DNA of 64,000 nucleotides from Henricia sp. BOLD:AAB3569 (GCA_037783545.1 JBBELK010000822.1:372001-436000); one strand, 5' to 3'. Counted from the first letter of the stretch, positions 11,320-23,790 are shown. Made by a program: numbers and translations. The notes: generated by a model not told the origin, from the letters alone.

Positions 11320-11950
11320 CTCTACCCAAAAAAGAAACGCAATTTTATTGAAATACGATTTCTTGATCAAAACAGAGGTTTGCTGAATACAGTGAACTTG
11401 TGGATAACAAGGCACTGATCGACCAGTCCCTTTGGAATCGTTTCCAAGACTGTTCCGTTTCAGTGATTTCATCCAGGTCCAAGTGGACCTGTTGGAACAA
11501 GGTGATTCAAACTGCAGTGAAATTTAAAATTTCCTGTTTCTGAGAGAATCCTGTACGTAGTTAAAGGCAAGGCTCGTCAGCAATGCGCGCGCGTCAAATT
11601 CATGCCATGAAATACGCAGCTTCATAGCAAAGACATGGAGCTGCGTATTTCGTGGCACGAATTTGGCACGCGCGCATTGCTGACGAGCCTGTGCCTTTAA
11701 GGTCTCTCAGATAACCCATTTTGTTGGGTTTAAACCTGATTAAACCTGCATGGGATGAGCTGACCTCTGGATCCGCACATCTCCCAAAATGCCCTACAAG
11801 TGCAGGAGCTCAGTGAGGCACTTAAGGCACGGTGGCGCACCTGCCTCGGTGGCTCTTACAGAGGCTGGTTCAGTCAGCCTTGTTACAACAGTTGTTCATA
11901 CACATGAACTGTCCGATAAAATGTTGCATCTCTCAACTTCTTTTGGTCAG
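11320..11950 (-). repeat. Dispersed repeat D, copy 2, with nested MITE
   Basis: Parallel to 18785-19370 block by block (CAGTGAACTTGTGGATAACA, CCAGGTCCAA, GGACCTGTT, GGATGAGCTGACCTCT). The T3 MITE at 11565-11696 splits it at a TTAA; the other copy shows the matching undisturbed site at about 19105-19130. Confidence 0.75.
11565..11696. mobile_element. Palindromic TTAA MITE, family T3, copy 2
   Basis: A 132-bp near-perfect palindrome with arms of about 58 bp (starting AGGCAAGGCTCGTCAGC) and a loop of about 15 bp. TTAA is at 11561-11564 and 11697-11700. Its GC content is clearly above that of the flanks. Confidence 0.85.
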
Positions 11951-12267
11951 AGTATGTAATTTGCGTTTCTTTTTCAACCATATAGCTCCTTTTTTTTTTT
12001 TTAACTGTTTGCCATCTTTTTCAAAAGTAACCCTTTTCAAATCCTAATTCTTATTTTTGTTTACCCTTAATCATGCTGTCAAAACATTTACCCAAGCTTT
12101 TATTATTTTGTTTTACTTTTAGTTGTCTTAATTTAACTATAATCTTTTTAGAAAATATATAACCCATTTTCATTTTGCAACTTTTAATACATACATGTAC
12201 GTGTACGTGTAATAATTATAAGTTTCCTTCTGTGCTCTATTAACTTTATCTGGTATGCCGGTGTTAA

Positions 12268-12670
12268 GGTTGCACTGTCCGATTTTAGGCCGATTTGAGC
12301 GTTAAATTGCTATTTTTCTAGAATAGAAAAGGTTATCGGCTTTCATTTGGTACCAAGAACGTAAAAATCCGTCGAGGATTAATGCCAGTCGATTAAAAAC
12401 AAGGAATAATAAAAGACCGCCGTCTTTTATTCGACAGGGTTATGACATAAATGTACATGTGCGCGTACATTGTACACATACTATGTACACATGAGCGTAC
12501 GCGCACATGTACAACATGTGAAGCCCGTTTAAATAAAAAGGCTTGTATCCGACGTCAGAAATTTAAGTTTTTTATATTGTTCGTTACAGAGACGGGTAGG
12601 CTTTCTAAATTTGTTCGCTTGTGTAAATTAATTTTAAAAATCTTTTCACCCAAACACGGACAGTGCAACT
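12268..12670. mobile_element. TTAA-flanked MITE, family T5
   Basis: TIRs GGTTGCACTGTCCG and CGGACAGTGCAACT are flanked by TTAA at 12264-12267 and 12671-12674. The interior has an internal hairpin (AAAGACCGCCGTCTTTT) and a cluster of ACATGTAC/GTACGCGC words at 12450-12515. No transposase. Confidence 0.75.
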
Positions 12671-13014
12671 TTAACTACGTTTGATTTAAAACAGTTGTTT
12701 AATTTAGTTTTGATTTTCTTTCTATTTCTGCTGTTATTTATTTCCTTTTTTGACTGGACATTTCTGTTTTATAGAAGGGTCAAGTGTATATAAACCAGTG
12801 TACAATCTAAAAGAGCTGAATTATTTTGTATTGGGTAAATAAGTTGGAATTAGTTGGGAAATTTGTCTGGAAATTTGTTAAAAAGTCAGTTGGGAATTTA
12901 GTTGAGAATTCAGTTAGTTGAGAAATTACATTGAGGAATTTCACTTGTACTTGAACTATTTTTATTTATTTAATTTATGTATTTTTTTATTTTTATTTAA
13001 TGGGTTTAATGAAC
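12671..13014. other. No gene seen; T-rich low complexity
   Basis: Imperfect repeats of GTTGGGAATTT-like words occur around 12845-12915 and a TTTATTT-rich run at 12958-13000. Confidence 0.4.
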
Positions 13015-13370
13015 TTCAATTCGCAGCCCGTAGCTGATTTGCATGAAACTTACGAGTGTCTTCCACCTACACATTGAGATACATAGGTGGGTGGCGCCAT
13101 TGGCAGCCGACGGCCAGAGACACCGGGGAATCCTCTAACCCTTCATGAAAGAATGCTCTGGGATCTTTTAAGTGCATTACACAACACACTGGACCAACGG
13201 CTTTACATGTACATCCCTTTCGAAGGAATGGAGCAAGTGTGTTTAAGTGCCTTGCTCAAGGGCACAGGTACCCCAGCCGGGTATCGAACCCACAACCCCA
13301 AGTTTTCACCCGAGTATTGCGAGTCAGTATTTCCTAAACCACTCGGCCACAGTACCCCACAAATTAGAGG
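13015..13370 (-). mobile_element. tRNA-derived SINE, minus strand
   Basis: On the minus strand a B-box-like GGGTTCGATACCCGGC is followed by TGTGCCCTTGAGCAAGGCAC, a block typical of invertebrate SINEs. A fragment of the distal part (CTTCCACCTA and GAGATACATAGGTG) recurs at 34525-34566. Confidence 0.65.
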
Positions 13371-13559
13371 AGAAACAATTGAAAGTTGCTGTAACAAACA
13401 CTACTACCGGTATAACAAACGTACTGCTAACTCCCAAATTTTAAATTTACTATAATATTATTTATTACTAATTCTTTCTGTAGCTCATAAGCCTGAAGAA
13501 ACCTGTGAGGAGAATTACAATAAAGAAATGCTCAGTTGTAGAGGTGGGAGAAAAAAACT

Positions 13560-13712
13560 CCTACAAAATTCTATATATACACGTAGGGGAAACCCACGGA
13601 ATTGCAAGCAGGAACTGAAAACTCAATGCACATACTGACCCGGTTGGGATTCGAACCAGGGCCACAGTGGAAGGCGAGGAAAGTACTGTACCACTACGCC
13701 AATATATAAAAT
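13560..13712 (-). mobile_element. tRNA-derived SINE fragment
   Basis: The minus strand carries a GTAGTGGTACAGTAC... A-box-like segment and GGTTCGAATCCCAACC. There is no matching acceptor stem. A different SINE family from copy A. Confidence 0.55.
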
Positions 13713-13791
13713 TTCTTTGTTCACTATAATAAACAATCAATGATATTTATAACAACTGTGGATCCCGAGATGTTACCGGGGTATACATGTA

Positions 13792-13952
13792 ATTGAGTCT
13801 TTCCACAGTAAATTTAAAGGGGGTATTTTGGCAACACAGACCATATTTTTGAGGACGGACACTTGTGTTACATTTTAGGCCAGACAAAGGTATTTTCTGG
13901 AAAATATGGTCTGTGTTGCCAAAATGCCTCCTTTATCGTGGAAAGACTCAAT
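13792..13952. mobile_element. MITE family F, short copy
   Basis: Ends ATTGAGTCTTTCCAC and its inverse; inner shared block TTTTGGCAACACAGACCATA in both arms. Relatives at 28886-29513, 31603-31895 and 52966-53392; this copy is internally deleted. Confidence 0.8.
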
Positions 13953-13960
13953 ATGCATGT

Positions 13961-14398
13961 GGGTCATTCCCAAAATTAGGGGTCCAAAATTGGTGTCCCA
14001 GTTACGTATGACACTCTCTGCTTCAAAAATCACCCCTCCTGATCACAAATTCTCAGTAATGGACTGTGGACTGTGATCATAGGGGGCAGCATCATTTTCT
14101 TCAATATTTTGTTCTCGGATTCCTGAAAAATATTTAAAACAAAAGACCATCAAAGCTTATAATTTGTTCCATGGTATTGAATAGGAGTTTGGTGTCCCTG
14201 GTTACGCCAATGAAAATTGGCTGTAGAATGAGTTTGCATTAACCTTGGTGCCATATTTACACACAAACATTAAATTTAAGTGGCATTTGTTGAAATAAAA
14301 ATAATTATCTACTGGGAAACCACTTTCAATCACTAAAAACACTCGGAAATCTTAAAAAGCAATTCACACTTTTGGACCCCTAATTTTGGGAATGACCC
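13961..14398. mobile_element. MITE family I with 4-bp ATGT duplication
   Basis: About 32-bp TIRs begin GGGTCATTCCCAAAATTAGG and are nearly perfect. Flanking direct repeats ATGT are at 13957-13960 and 14399-14402. The relative at 20175-20431 also has a 4-bp duplication (ATAT). Confidence 0.8.
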
Positions 14399-14806
14399 AT
14401 GTAAAAAGTCACATGGACCTCATGTCAACATGTAGTCTTTTTTTAATGCACCTATTTGGACATACATGTAGTATCTCAATACTGGAGGGATGGTCCTACA
14501 TGTATGTGTTTTACATGACACATTGAAAAGAGGTTATCATAGGCACCAACCAATTTGCAATCAGTGATCCCAGTATGTCTAGATTGACACAGTGGTCTAG
14601 ACAGTAACTGTCATCTGATTTCAGCTCATGCCCAGTCCTCAGCATCCTTCCTGCCTTCTATTAAACTGGATATATAATGTATACATGTAGTCTCTCACCA
14701 ACCTCCCTGTATCTTCAGCAAAGAATTCGCAAAATGATCAATCATTTTATACGTTTTTCTTTGAGGTTATTTCATGAACATGGGACACAGTGCACCCCTA
14801 AAGTGG

Positions 14807-15220
14807 TGTTCCCATTGGACTAATTTTGGTAAAACTCCCGTGATTGTGCGGGAGAGTAACAAAATTTAGTCCAATGGGGACGCACGGAGAATTAGCGTCC
14901 CTGTAAAGCTACCGCGACCACGATGTAAAACTTACAGGGTAAAAGAGGCCGCGGAAACTTTCCGCTCAGCTGTGGGAGTTTTACAGGGCCATCAAAAAGT
15001 CCAATGGAAAAAGTTTCGCCCTGTATTAAAAATGAACACGACCCTGCAGTAAACTATGGGCCTGCACGGCAAAAGTTTACTGCAAGGTCGCGGTAGCTTT
15101 CCGCATGGGCACTGAAAACAATTGCAAATGGGAACGCATGGGAAGATTACACCATGGAATGTTACCGAAGGTCGCGGTAACTTCCCGCGAGGCAGCGGAA
15201 AAGAAAGTCCAATGGGAACA
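14807..15220. mobile_element. MITE family K (TCCCATTGGACT ends)
   Basis: Inverted ends GTTCCCATTGGACT and AGTCCAATGGGAAC, with further internal GTCCAATGG copies and CGCGGTAGCTTTCCGC-like segments in both orientations. It resembles family J (20823-21194) in end sequence and organisation. 14403-14806 and 15221-15456 show nothing recognisable. Confidence 0.65.
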
Positions 15221-15456
15221 TGCCTTTAGATGTACATGTTTGTCGTGACACTTCTGCAGTTGAATTTTTATAAATATCGGGATTCAACGAGTGATTACCC
15301 TCTATCAGTATGTAAATAGTGTATAGGCCTCGTGAGTTATTCTTACTAAAACGTGATGAATGATTCAGTAAACTTGAGCAATCTTCTATATATGCAAGTG
15401 TGACATTTTAAAAACTTTTGAAGATTGAAACTTTGCTCATAATGCAATTTGAATTT

Positions 15457-15892
15457 GGGTCTGTCCACAGTATATGGGGTACATTTCTGTATTATTCAAG
15501 ATCTTAGGTCCCAGTTCAGATCAAATGTCTTAATTTTATCTTTAAATTATCAAGCTAAACTGAGCAAATAACTTTTTCACCAAGGAGTAAGAAAAATAGT
15601 CCTACAACATACATTTGTGAAAACCCTGTGCTCAAATTGTCCTATTACGCATGTAACAAAGATGGAAAAAAAGTCACGAAATTGTCTGTCCACGTTACAT
15701 ACGTAATGGGAAAATTTGTACACAAGCTTTTCAAAAATTTATGTTGTGGCAGCAATTTCTTACCTTTTTGGGCAAAAGTTATTTCATGAGAACAAAACAA
15801 GGACATTTCTTTAATTCTGAGATAAACTAAAGACATCTGAAAGGAATTATTGACTTATTTTTCAAATGTACCCCATTACTGTGGAAAGACCC
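15457..15892. mobile_element. MITE family H, copy 1
   Basis: Ends GGGTCTGTCCACAGTA and (inverse) GGGTCTTTCCACAGTAATGG enclose about 435 bp. A parallel copy with the same interior (ATTCAAGATCTTAGGTCCCAG) lies at 33057-33501. The end motif is close to family F. Confidence 0.75.
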
Positions 15893-17514
15893 ATAAAAGT
15901 ATACAGACTTATAGACCAATATATCCGGTAACTGAGGTCACCTTCGATCCCTGATTATCTGCCATAGCTGGGAGGCGTCCACTGCATGGATTGTGCGTTT
16001 TGTGTTGCTGTTGGAAAAAGTAAAATCACTCATCTATTTAATGTAAGTGATGTGCCCCCTTTGCGTGCACGCGACGCACGCCCTTCGCGTACACGCGACG
16101 CGCCCTCCTGGCATACACAATCCTACAAAGACGCGCAACTTGTTCGAAGTAAACAAATGCAATTTCAGCAACAGCAAAAAACATACAGTTCGTTCAGTAG
16201 AAGCTCCCCAGCTATGGCGGATATAAAGAAAAGGAGTCCTTGGCTCTCGGATTGGTGTACAGGTAAAACCAGCAGCTACATACATGTACATGTATGGAAC
16301 ATGTACCTTTTCCAAAAAGGAAATGTTTAAAAAAAAAAAAATGTATACATCATAAGAGTTATGAAAAAAATGCTGCAGTATATCCACCATTGTGTCGTTA
16401 AAATGTATTTTAAAGATTTTTATTATTAGTAGTATGTGAGCCAGCTGGAGAGGAGAACCTCTCGACAGGAACTTTGGTTTCTTTTAGGTAATCCTTCGGG
16501 CTCTGACTGGTTTCATTTTTTTTTTTTAATATTATGAATTTTTTACTTTCCCGAGAAAAAAAAAAAAATAATAATAATAATAAAAAATAGTTTTAAATGT
16601 TGATTTTTACAAATTGCACAGGATTTTTTTCTTTCAAAATGGTAACTTGGAAAAGCCATTATTACAAATTGCATCAAAATGTCACACTTACGCTTCTGTT
16701 TTTATAGAAAGATATGCAAGAATCCTATGAAACGGCAAATTTATTCAACTGTAGCCCCAACCAGTAGATATGTGGTAATATTCTATGAGAAAAATATATG
16801 CCACCTTTTGTCCCCGCAGCTGTTAGCAACAGAACTTGGCAATATCTGTTCGTTCCCACACAGCAGCAACTGCTAGGATTCTAATCAAATTTACACACTG
16901 GCCATATGTTTTTAGGAGAAAGCCATACAGTTTAAATTCTTACGTTTTTGTGTTTTGACAATTGACTTCTTTATTGAATTTTGAGCGGGAGCGTTTCTAT
17001 CTGTTGACTTTAGGCTTGAAACTGAAAGTGCACTAGAGCCCGGAGAAGGCCTCTCGGCTGCTTTTTTTAGTGTGATTTTGAGAAACTAATGGCACATAAT
17101 TTTCTCGAAATCGGTGATGATTAGGCCACAAAAAAAAGAACTATGTTTAGCATAAGTTGAAGTCTTCCAAAAGGACGTGGTGACGTGGCTTTATTTTTTG
17201 GGGTTTTTTTTTTTTAGAGGTGGATTCCAAGCAATAAAATCAAGTTGACATGAAGTAATCGAAACACTCAAAACAAACATAAAAACCTTTGACGCGCAGG
17301 GTGTGTGTTATTTTTTTGTTGGCCTTACATGTACCTTATTATTGTCCAACCTTAGTTTTTATCAGGTAAACTCAAATTGCACCAAGTGTTTTAATCCAAA
17401 CAAAAAATTTACACTGTTCAACACAAGTGGACACCAAAATCTACATTGAACAATTGATGTATATTTCTGATAAGGCCAAGAAAAGACACCTGTATTTCCT
17501 ATTACATAAGGCCT
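15893..17514. other. No gene seen; simple repeats only
   Basis: A 22-bp tandem dimer containing ACGCGACGC lies at about 16063-16107 and an A-rich/(AAT)n run at 16555-16590. Open frames around 15986-16390 are in both strands over the same bases and have no family signature. Confidence 0.4.
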
Positions 17515-17665
17515 TTTTCCGCTAGAAGTCAAACCCCGGGGCGAACTCGCCCCGGGGCCACCCCGGGGTGACTCACCCTCATGACCCCCGAGTTCAACCC
17601 CGAGTCGATTGACACTTGTTGTTCTGAATCTCGCCCTGGGGCGATCTCACCCCAGAGATCAGCAC
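17515..17665. repeat. GC-rich CCCCGGGG block
   Basis: CCCCGGGGCGAACTCGCC-like words repeat within about 150 bp in an otherwise AT-rich region. Probably the inner part of a MITE, but its limits and family are not clear. 17666-18784 is AT-rich and shows no gene. Confidence 0.35.
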
Positions 17666-18784
17666 CTCATCCCTCACTTAAACAAGTGAGAACTCGCAAG
17701 TGAGAACTCGCCCCTGCCCTTTTCCCACTACACTTATTGGATTGGATTTAATACGATAACTGTTGAATTTTAATGCTTTATATAAAGAGTAAGCACTCAT
17801 CGCATGTTTTAATTGTACTAACAATGGATTTTTAAGTGCGTGTGTGTAAATTATTTTAGCCAAAATTGTTATGGTGAGATGATGGTCAATATTTGTTATC
17901 CCCTTGCACATTATAACAATTAACATATTAATACCACATTCTAGCACTGCTGAAATTAAAAAGCAGGTGACCATGATTGTGGATACTAATAAACAAGAGT
18001 GAGCCACTTTTTCAAGCTTTCAGGATGTAAAAACCGATAATTTACACAAATTGGGTTTGTGATATGAACAATATTGTTTATTTTTTTTGAATAAAAACAT
18101 TTTGCATAGTTTTCTAGGTTTGGGCGGGTAACCCCAACTAATGCGGGTATACACATCTATTTTTTGGCCTAAAAAAATGCTGTTAATTATAACGGAAATT
18201 AAATAACACAGTTTTAAACCAAGTATGCACTAACATTTCTATAACTTAACAATTTAACACTTTCAAAGCACAAATTGTAAGATGTCTCGGACACTAAACA
18301 TTTTAGACTCCTAATTTTAGGAAAGAATCATGTGCTGAATTCATTATTGGCATAGAATTTCAAACTCCTTTTTTTCTGTATGTGTTTTGGGGTAGTCAAA
18401 TTTCTATTTGGTTATTTTAAAATCTTTAAATAGTTAAATTATTTGTATTCAGTTAGGCTATTTGTTTTCAGATTAAATTATATATAAAAACAATGTGATC
18501 AAAAGTTTCATCAGTTGAATTCTTTCATTTTGATTACTTTATCTTTCCAAATTTCAGCTAAAAATCAACTTTGTATTTGCATGTTGCATGATTTTTATCA
18601 CCCCACCAGTGACAAAAACCTTCCAGAATTAACCTGGTAACACCTCCCTATTAATGTGCAGTATGTGGATACATGTACCTGTTTGTGTCTGATTTGTTTG
18701 TCTGTCTGCTGTATCCTGTTCCAATAATCTGGACTTAATCATAGGCCTACCTGTGTTTTAATAAGGGAAGCATATTGGAAAGTG

Positions 18785-19370
18785 TAATATACCCTCCCCA
18801 AAAAGAAATGCAATTTTCTTGAAATGTCAATTCTTGATCTAGAACAACCAAACTTGGGATGACAGAAAAATCATAAGGGCCTTATCGGGATTTGAACCCA
18901 AAACCTGAGTTCGTTGATCAGAACAGACGATTGTTGAATACAGTGAACTTGTGGATAACATGGCACTGATTGACCAATCACTTTGGAATCACTTTTAAGA
19001 CTGTTCCGCTTTAGTGATTTCCTCCAGGTCCAAAAGGACCTGTTTAAACAAAGTGATTCCAGTAACGATGAAATGACATTTTCTGTTTCTGGGATCCTGT
19101 ACATGCATTTAAGCGCTCCCAGAAAACCAATTTTGTTTGGTTTTCTCCCGATTACACTAGTGTTGGATGAGCTGACCTCTTGAGTCGCATGTCTCAAGAA
19201 CAGCCCCAGATATTGTCGGTTCTTAGAGAGCACTTGCACTTCAGGCAGAGTGGCACACCCTGCCTCAGTGGCTCTTATGAAGGCTGGTGCAGTCGGCCTT
19301 GCCACAAGAGGTGTTCATACTAACTAACCAGTAAAATATGGTACATCTATCAGCCTTATCGATCTTTTGG
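18785..19370 (-). repeat. Dispersed repeat D, copy 3
   Basis: The most complete copy of the D repeat, inverted relative to copy 1. It contains a partial SINE A at 18838-18912. It preserves the uninterrupted site CATTTAAGCGCTCCCAG that corresponds to the T3 insertion point in copy 2. Confidence 0.7.
18838..18912 (-). mobile_element. SINE family A fragment
   Basis: The minus strand shows GGGTTCAAATCCCGATAAGG followed by CCTTATGATTTTTCTGTC, the SINE A body; the A-box half is absent. Confidence 0.6.
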
Positions 19371-20174
19371 TCAGAATACGATTTGGTGTTTTTGTTTTGT
19401 TTGTTTGTTTTTGTGTTTTTTTAACTGTATACATGTACATGCAGACAGAACACAGAACTGTATGTGTATGTATTAGTGTATTTTGCCAAAAGTGCAGTAC
19501 ACCCTATAAATCATTTACATAAAGATGTGTAACTGTACCCATTCCTGTAATCCATTTGTATTCCCATATACCGGTATGTTTGTTTGTGATGGTCGTTAAG
19601 TTTTATATGTGTCGTATTCAAACTTTATGAACCAGATAATGAAAAGTGTATGATGGTTTTAGGATCAACTGCAAAAATTAGGAGACATTTTATGGAAAGA
19701 CCCATGGCTTTGAGGAAAGACTCATCCATTTGAAAGGACTTGCAGGGCCCTGTGACATCTTTGACAACAACACTGGTTATTTTATAATAAGTTGATAGAT
19801 TTCTTGTCCACCCTCTTAACATTTTCACTGCCTGACGCTTCACGCCATTGCCATAGAACACCAGCTCTTAATTCACCAAAAATCACCACTTGCACATCAC
19901 ATGTAGTCTCGCTGTCCACTGTGAAATTGATCATTTCCAAATTGTCCTTGATATATATTAACTGTATTTGATTTTTATTTTCTCTTTCACATATTGCTAT
20001 GGCAACAGTTCTTGGAGAACGAGGTTGGTTGCAGTCACTTTTTGCATCATTGAATGTGCTTTTAGAGCATACAGTATATGATAGAATTGTTTGTTGCCTC
20101 ATCAGTTATGTTTCATTTCAGTTTTTTACTTTTGTTTAATTCATTAGTTGTTGCATTTTTTAAAATGTACATAT
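19371..20174. other. No gene seen
   Basis: No exon-like frame or repeat match recognised; T-rich tract at 19385-19430. Confidence 0.4.
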
Positions 20175-20431
20175 GGGTCATTCTATAAATTTGGGGTCCA
20201 ACGTGTGACATTTTCCTGTCCCTGTTACACCTGACATACTGCCATTTGCCGTACAAGTATTATTAAAAATGCCTTCAAAACACATTTTTATGCATTGTAC
20301 TTTATGTAATCACTCTTTGAAATAGAAGGCATTTAAAGAATATGTCCTGAATTTACAAACTACAACATTTTACAAGATGTCAGACGTAACAGGGGACAGA
20401 AAAACTGGACCCCAAATTTAAAGAATGACCC
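20175..20431. mobile_element. MITE family I, copy 2, 4-bp ATAT duplication
   Basis: Ends GGGTCATTCTATAAATTTGG and its inverse (...AAAGAATGACCC), flanked by ATAT at 20171-20174 and 20432-20435. Confidence 0.8.
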
Positions 20432-20595
20432 ATATTCGTATGTTTTGCACAGTGTTTTATTTTCTTTCTTTTTTAAAGTAGCCTTCGTCATTTTTTATTT
20501 CCTGCAGTTCATAATTGTTCACATCCATTTAAAAAACATCCAATATGGACCAACGCAATAATTCCCTTACTTCATGTAATTACAGTCGCCCACTG

Positions 20596-20690
20596 TAGGA
20601 CCATCAAACCTGCCATTCGCCATCAGCATGGTATGTAGGAGGTTGTGGGTTCGAGTCCCACCCAAGCACGCTATGAGATTTTAGCATGTT
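20596..20690 (+). mobile_element. tRNA-like SINE head fragment
   Basis: TGGTATGTAGGAGG followed by GTGGGTTCGAGTCCCACCC resembles a tRNA-derived head. A related segment is at 44484-44530. Confidence 0.5.
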
Positions 20691-20822
20691 CTTGGGAAAT
20701 GCACTTCGGGAAATGTACATGTATATAGTGCATATATTGCGTTGTGTATGAGCAAATTACATTCATGTAACATCGGATGGACTGACGCAATCATTCCTTT
20801 TACTTTTTCAACACGTGTAAAG

Positions 20823-21194
20823 GCCTGTCCGCATTGGACTTTTTTTGGGAAAACTTACCGAGACGATGGGTACTTTTCCCATTTTAAGTCCAATGCGGAC
20901 AGCCTAGGACATTTTCCTCTCAGTAATTTTTCCGAGTCCGACGGTTACTTTTCCTGGCCAACTGCTGCCCAGGAAAATTTACCAGGGAACTTTTCCCAAG
21001 ACGATAAGTCCAGTGCGGACACAGCGAGTCGGTAAAAGCGCTCTGGAAGCGTACATCTGGGCCGTGAAGGTCATACTGCGAAGGGACACTGTGCATGCTC
21101 TCCCACAGTCTCGGTAAAATTTCCTTTGCCATTTTTCATTTTACCATCGTCTCGATAAAACATCCCGAAAAACACGTCCAATGCAGACACGGCT
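20823..21194. mobile_element. MITE family J (TGTCCGCATTGGACT ends)
   Basis: Ends GCCTGTCCGCATTGGACTTT and inverse (...GTCCAATGCAGACACGGC). An internal AAGTCCAATGCGGACAG makes the left half itself palindromic. Related partial copies at 56205-56632 and 59752-59889. Confidence 0.7.
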
Positions 21195-22264
21195 AAAGAG
21201 ACCAATCCTGTGAGCCTGTCAAATGTAAAAATGCATTTCTACAGAGCAAAAAAAATAAATTGATTTTTAATCAAAATTTAATCAAAATTTGAAAATTTCT
21301 TTTGTAATTATGTTCACATAGCAGCTTCGTTATGCATGAATACATAAAGCTTCTGTGTGCTGAAAATGTTCACTCTCAGATTGACTGCTTTTTTGGGGAA
21401 AAGTGGACAAAATTTCTGCATTTTTGTTGATTGCTCGATATACATGTGTTGTTTGGGTCACCAAAGACTACGTGGATCACCATTGTCCTTCAAAATGATT
21501 GGTTGGTGGATTTCACAGGGCAGGGTGTATAATTCTTCTGGATTAGTGGTTACTTTTTTGCACGTAATGTGAATGTTTTTGTAAATTTTTGTTCTGTTTT
21601 AATTTGGTTTTGCACAGAGCAGAGGATTTAATGAGCTTTTTGAAGTATGGCAGATATATGGAAGGGCACATAACCTTGATTTGGGCATGAATTTGAAATA
21701 GATGCAAAATAACCGCATTTTTTCGCTTATTTACACTTATTTGTATGTCATATATAATTTTGTTTCTGTAAACAGGTAAATCGGGTTTTTAAGAACGAAA
21801 TACATTTTTACAAAAACAATAATACCTAAATAAAATTGTGTCCTTCTAAATTTGTTCCGCCATACATGTACTTCAGGAAGGTTAATTGAACACACATGTA
21901 GGGGCTGTCAAAAATTTTCAATATTTTTTTTCTGGACTTCAATTGGTTTCGGTGGCGGCAGCGGATCCATAATTTTAAAGAAATGGTCATCACGCAGACA
22001 TGTCAATATGATGTCGTAATTGTAGATGGGAAAATTATCATCGCACTTCATGTATAAAATTTGAAATCCCACAAAATCTCCATCTTTTTTTCTGTCTGCA
22101 CATAAAGAATTTCTATTGAATGTTTACTTTTTCAGTTGTGTTTCCTTGGGGGAAGGATTCGATCCAGTCACATAAACATGTTTTACATGGTCGTCACCCC
22201 TGCATACACATTCTCATGTAAACACATTGCAGCATGTAGGCCCCAGTGATGTTATTAGTGACCA
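21195..22264. other. No gene seen
   Basis: AT-rich sequence without recognisable repeat family or exon. Confidence 0.4.
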
Positions 22265-22707
22265 CTATCTAAAAAAGAAAAAAATATGGAGATTTTCAGA
22301 CGGAGATAGAGAGGCGTCACAAACGTAAGCCTTTGAAAAATTCATGGGCCTCTCAGCCGCGGCGGAAAGGGTTTGTTCTGGCACGTTCCCACTCTGCCCA
22401 AGCATGCGATAAAAGATTTCATATTGATCATCGCTAGATCCGACCGTGGGAGATGCGTTGATGGGCAAGGCAGGTCGAGAAATATGTCTCTGGGCTTGGA
22501 CACGAACGAAGCTCGCTGCGTCTGTTGTCGGTCGAAAGTATTTGATTAAATGATTAATTGCAGTTTGGATGAGGAGATTTTTGCCACTGATGGGAATTTC
22601 AGCTTGAAATCTCCGCAGAAGAAACGATGAAAGCTTTTTAAGACAGTTCTCATCTCGGATGTTATTTATCTTATTTGCAGTGTTTGAATAGTTTTTTTCT
22701 TGGAAAG
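22265..22707 (-). CDS. Unassigned minus-strand open frame, possible exon or transposon ORF remnant
   Basis: A stop-to-stop minus-strand frame of about 148 codons that lacks an early ATG. I do not recognise the family. The translation looks protein-like: a charged leucine-rich part (with RDENCLKKLSSFLLRRF and LLIQTAINHLIKYFRP) followed by a Ser/Ala/Pro-rich part (SPTVGSSDDQYEIFYRMLG) and then a T-rich end before the stop. Local GC (22290-22550) is above the flanks. No clear acceptor, donor or polyadenylation signal defines it. It could be an exon of a gene nested in the neurexin intron, a decayed transposon ORF, or chance; similar-length frames without meaning occur elsewhere in the window (5910-6374). 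Confidence 0.25.
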
Positions 22708-23785
22708 TTTATTTGTGACAGGCTTAACCAATGTACATTTCGTATACAGGATTTGCAATATCCCAACATTTTATTTAACCATTTTACCAGAAAAAAAAAG
22801 CCTTATTCAAATGGAAGATAGAAGTGGTTACAACTGTCCGATGAAATGATTTCACCCAAGATGATATCTCAATTGATTTAAAACGATAATTGATAAATAT
22901 TGATAAAAAAATGGATAAAAGATACATTTATATAAATGTGTGTGCATACGCATATATTTATAACGACACTCTCATATGTGTGTGAAACTAGGCCCCGGAC
23001 TTCTGTTGCTTTGATTTCTGTGCAGTATAGCCAGGAAACCATGCAGTCTAAATAGGATAGAGGCTTTGCCCAAATTCTTAAAAGCATGGACACAGTTTTT
23101 AATTTTTTTCTTGGAATGTAGATGAGGTACTGAGCTAACTTATATACACAGGTTGGTTTTTATCATACACATCCTCAATTACACATGGAGATAATGTTGT
23201 TTGTAACAGTTTTTTTGTCCCGTAATCTTTATAAAATTAACCAGTGAAAATTTGATTAAACCAGGCTAAGACCTGTACCTCAACCAATTAGCCGTTTAAC
23301 CTTGCGTGTTTGACTAAGGCTACTTTCTTAAATTACATTTTTCTGAAGTAATTTTTGGTAAAATTATGTACAAAAATGTGCAAAAGGATCTGTGCAATTG
23401 AAAGGCTACACTATTTTTTTCATCTTTGTTTACCGCAATGAAAAAAAATTGGGACTCATATTTTAATTTCCTGTGAAATTTCTGGAGAAACAAGATATTT
23501 TCCTGTCTTCTTAACGGCTTGTCCGACAGTCTCTGTCAAATGGACCAATCAAAATTTCTGGACAAGACGTGCTGTGCCTCATGTCAGTTTTAGCTCTGGC
23601 AGCACAAACAAATCTCAAAATTGAGCCAAAATAAGGGAAGTACCGTACAATATGTTTATTTTCCTAATAAATTAAATTTAAGAACATCTTACAAGCGTTT
23701 ATCTTTGCCACATTATGCATGTACTAAAAATGATTTCTTTCAATAGCCGTAGGGGCAGTGCTGACACCCCTGATTTTGAAAACTA
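22708..23785. other. No gene seen
   Basis: AT-rich DNA, no recognised repeat or RNA signal. Confidence 0.4.
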
Positions 23786-23790
23786 ACGAT

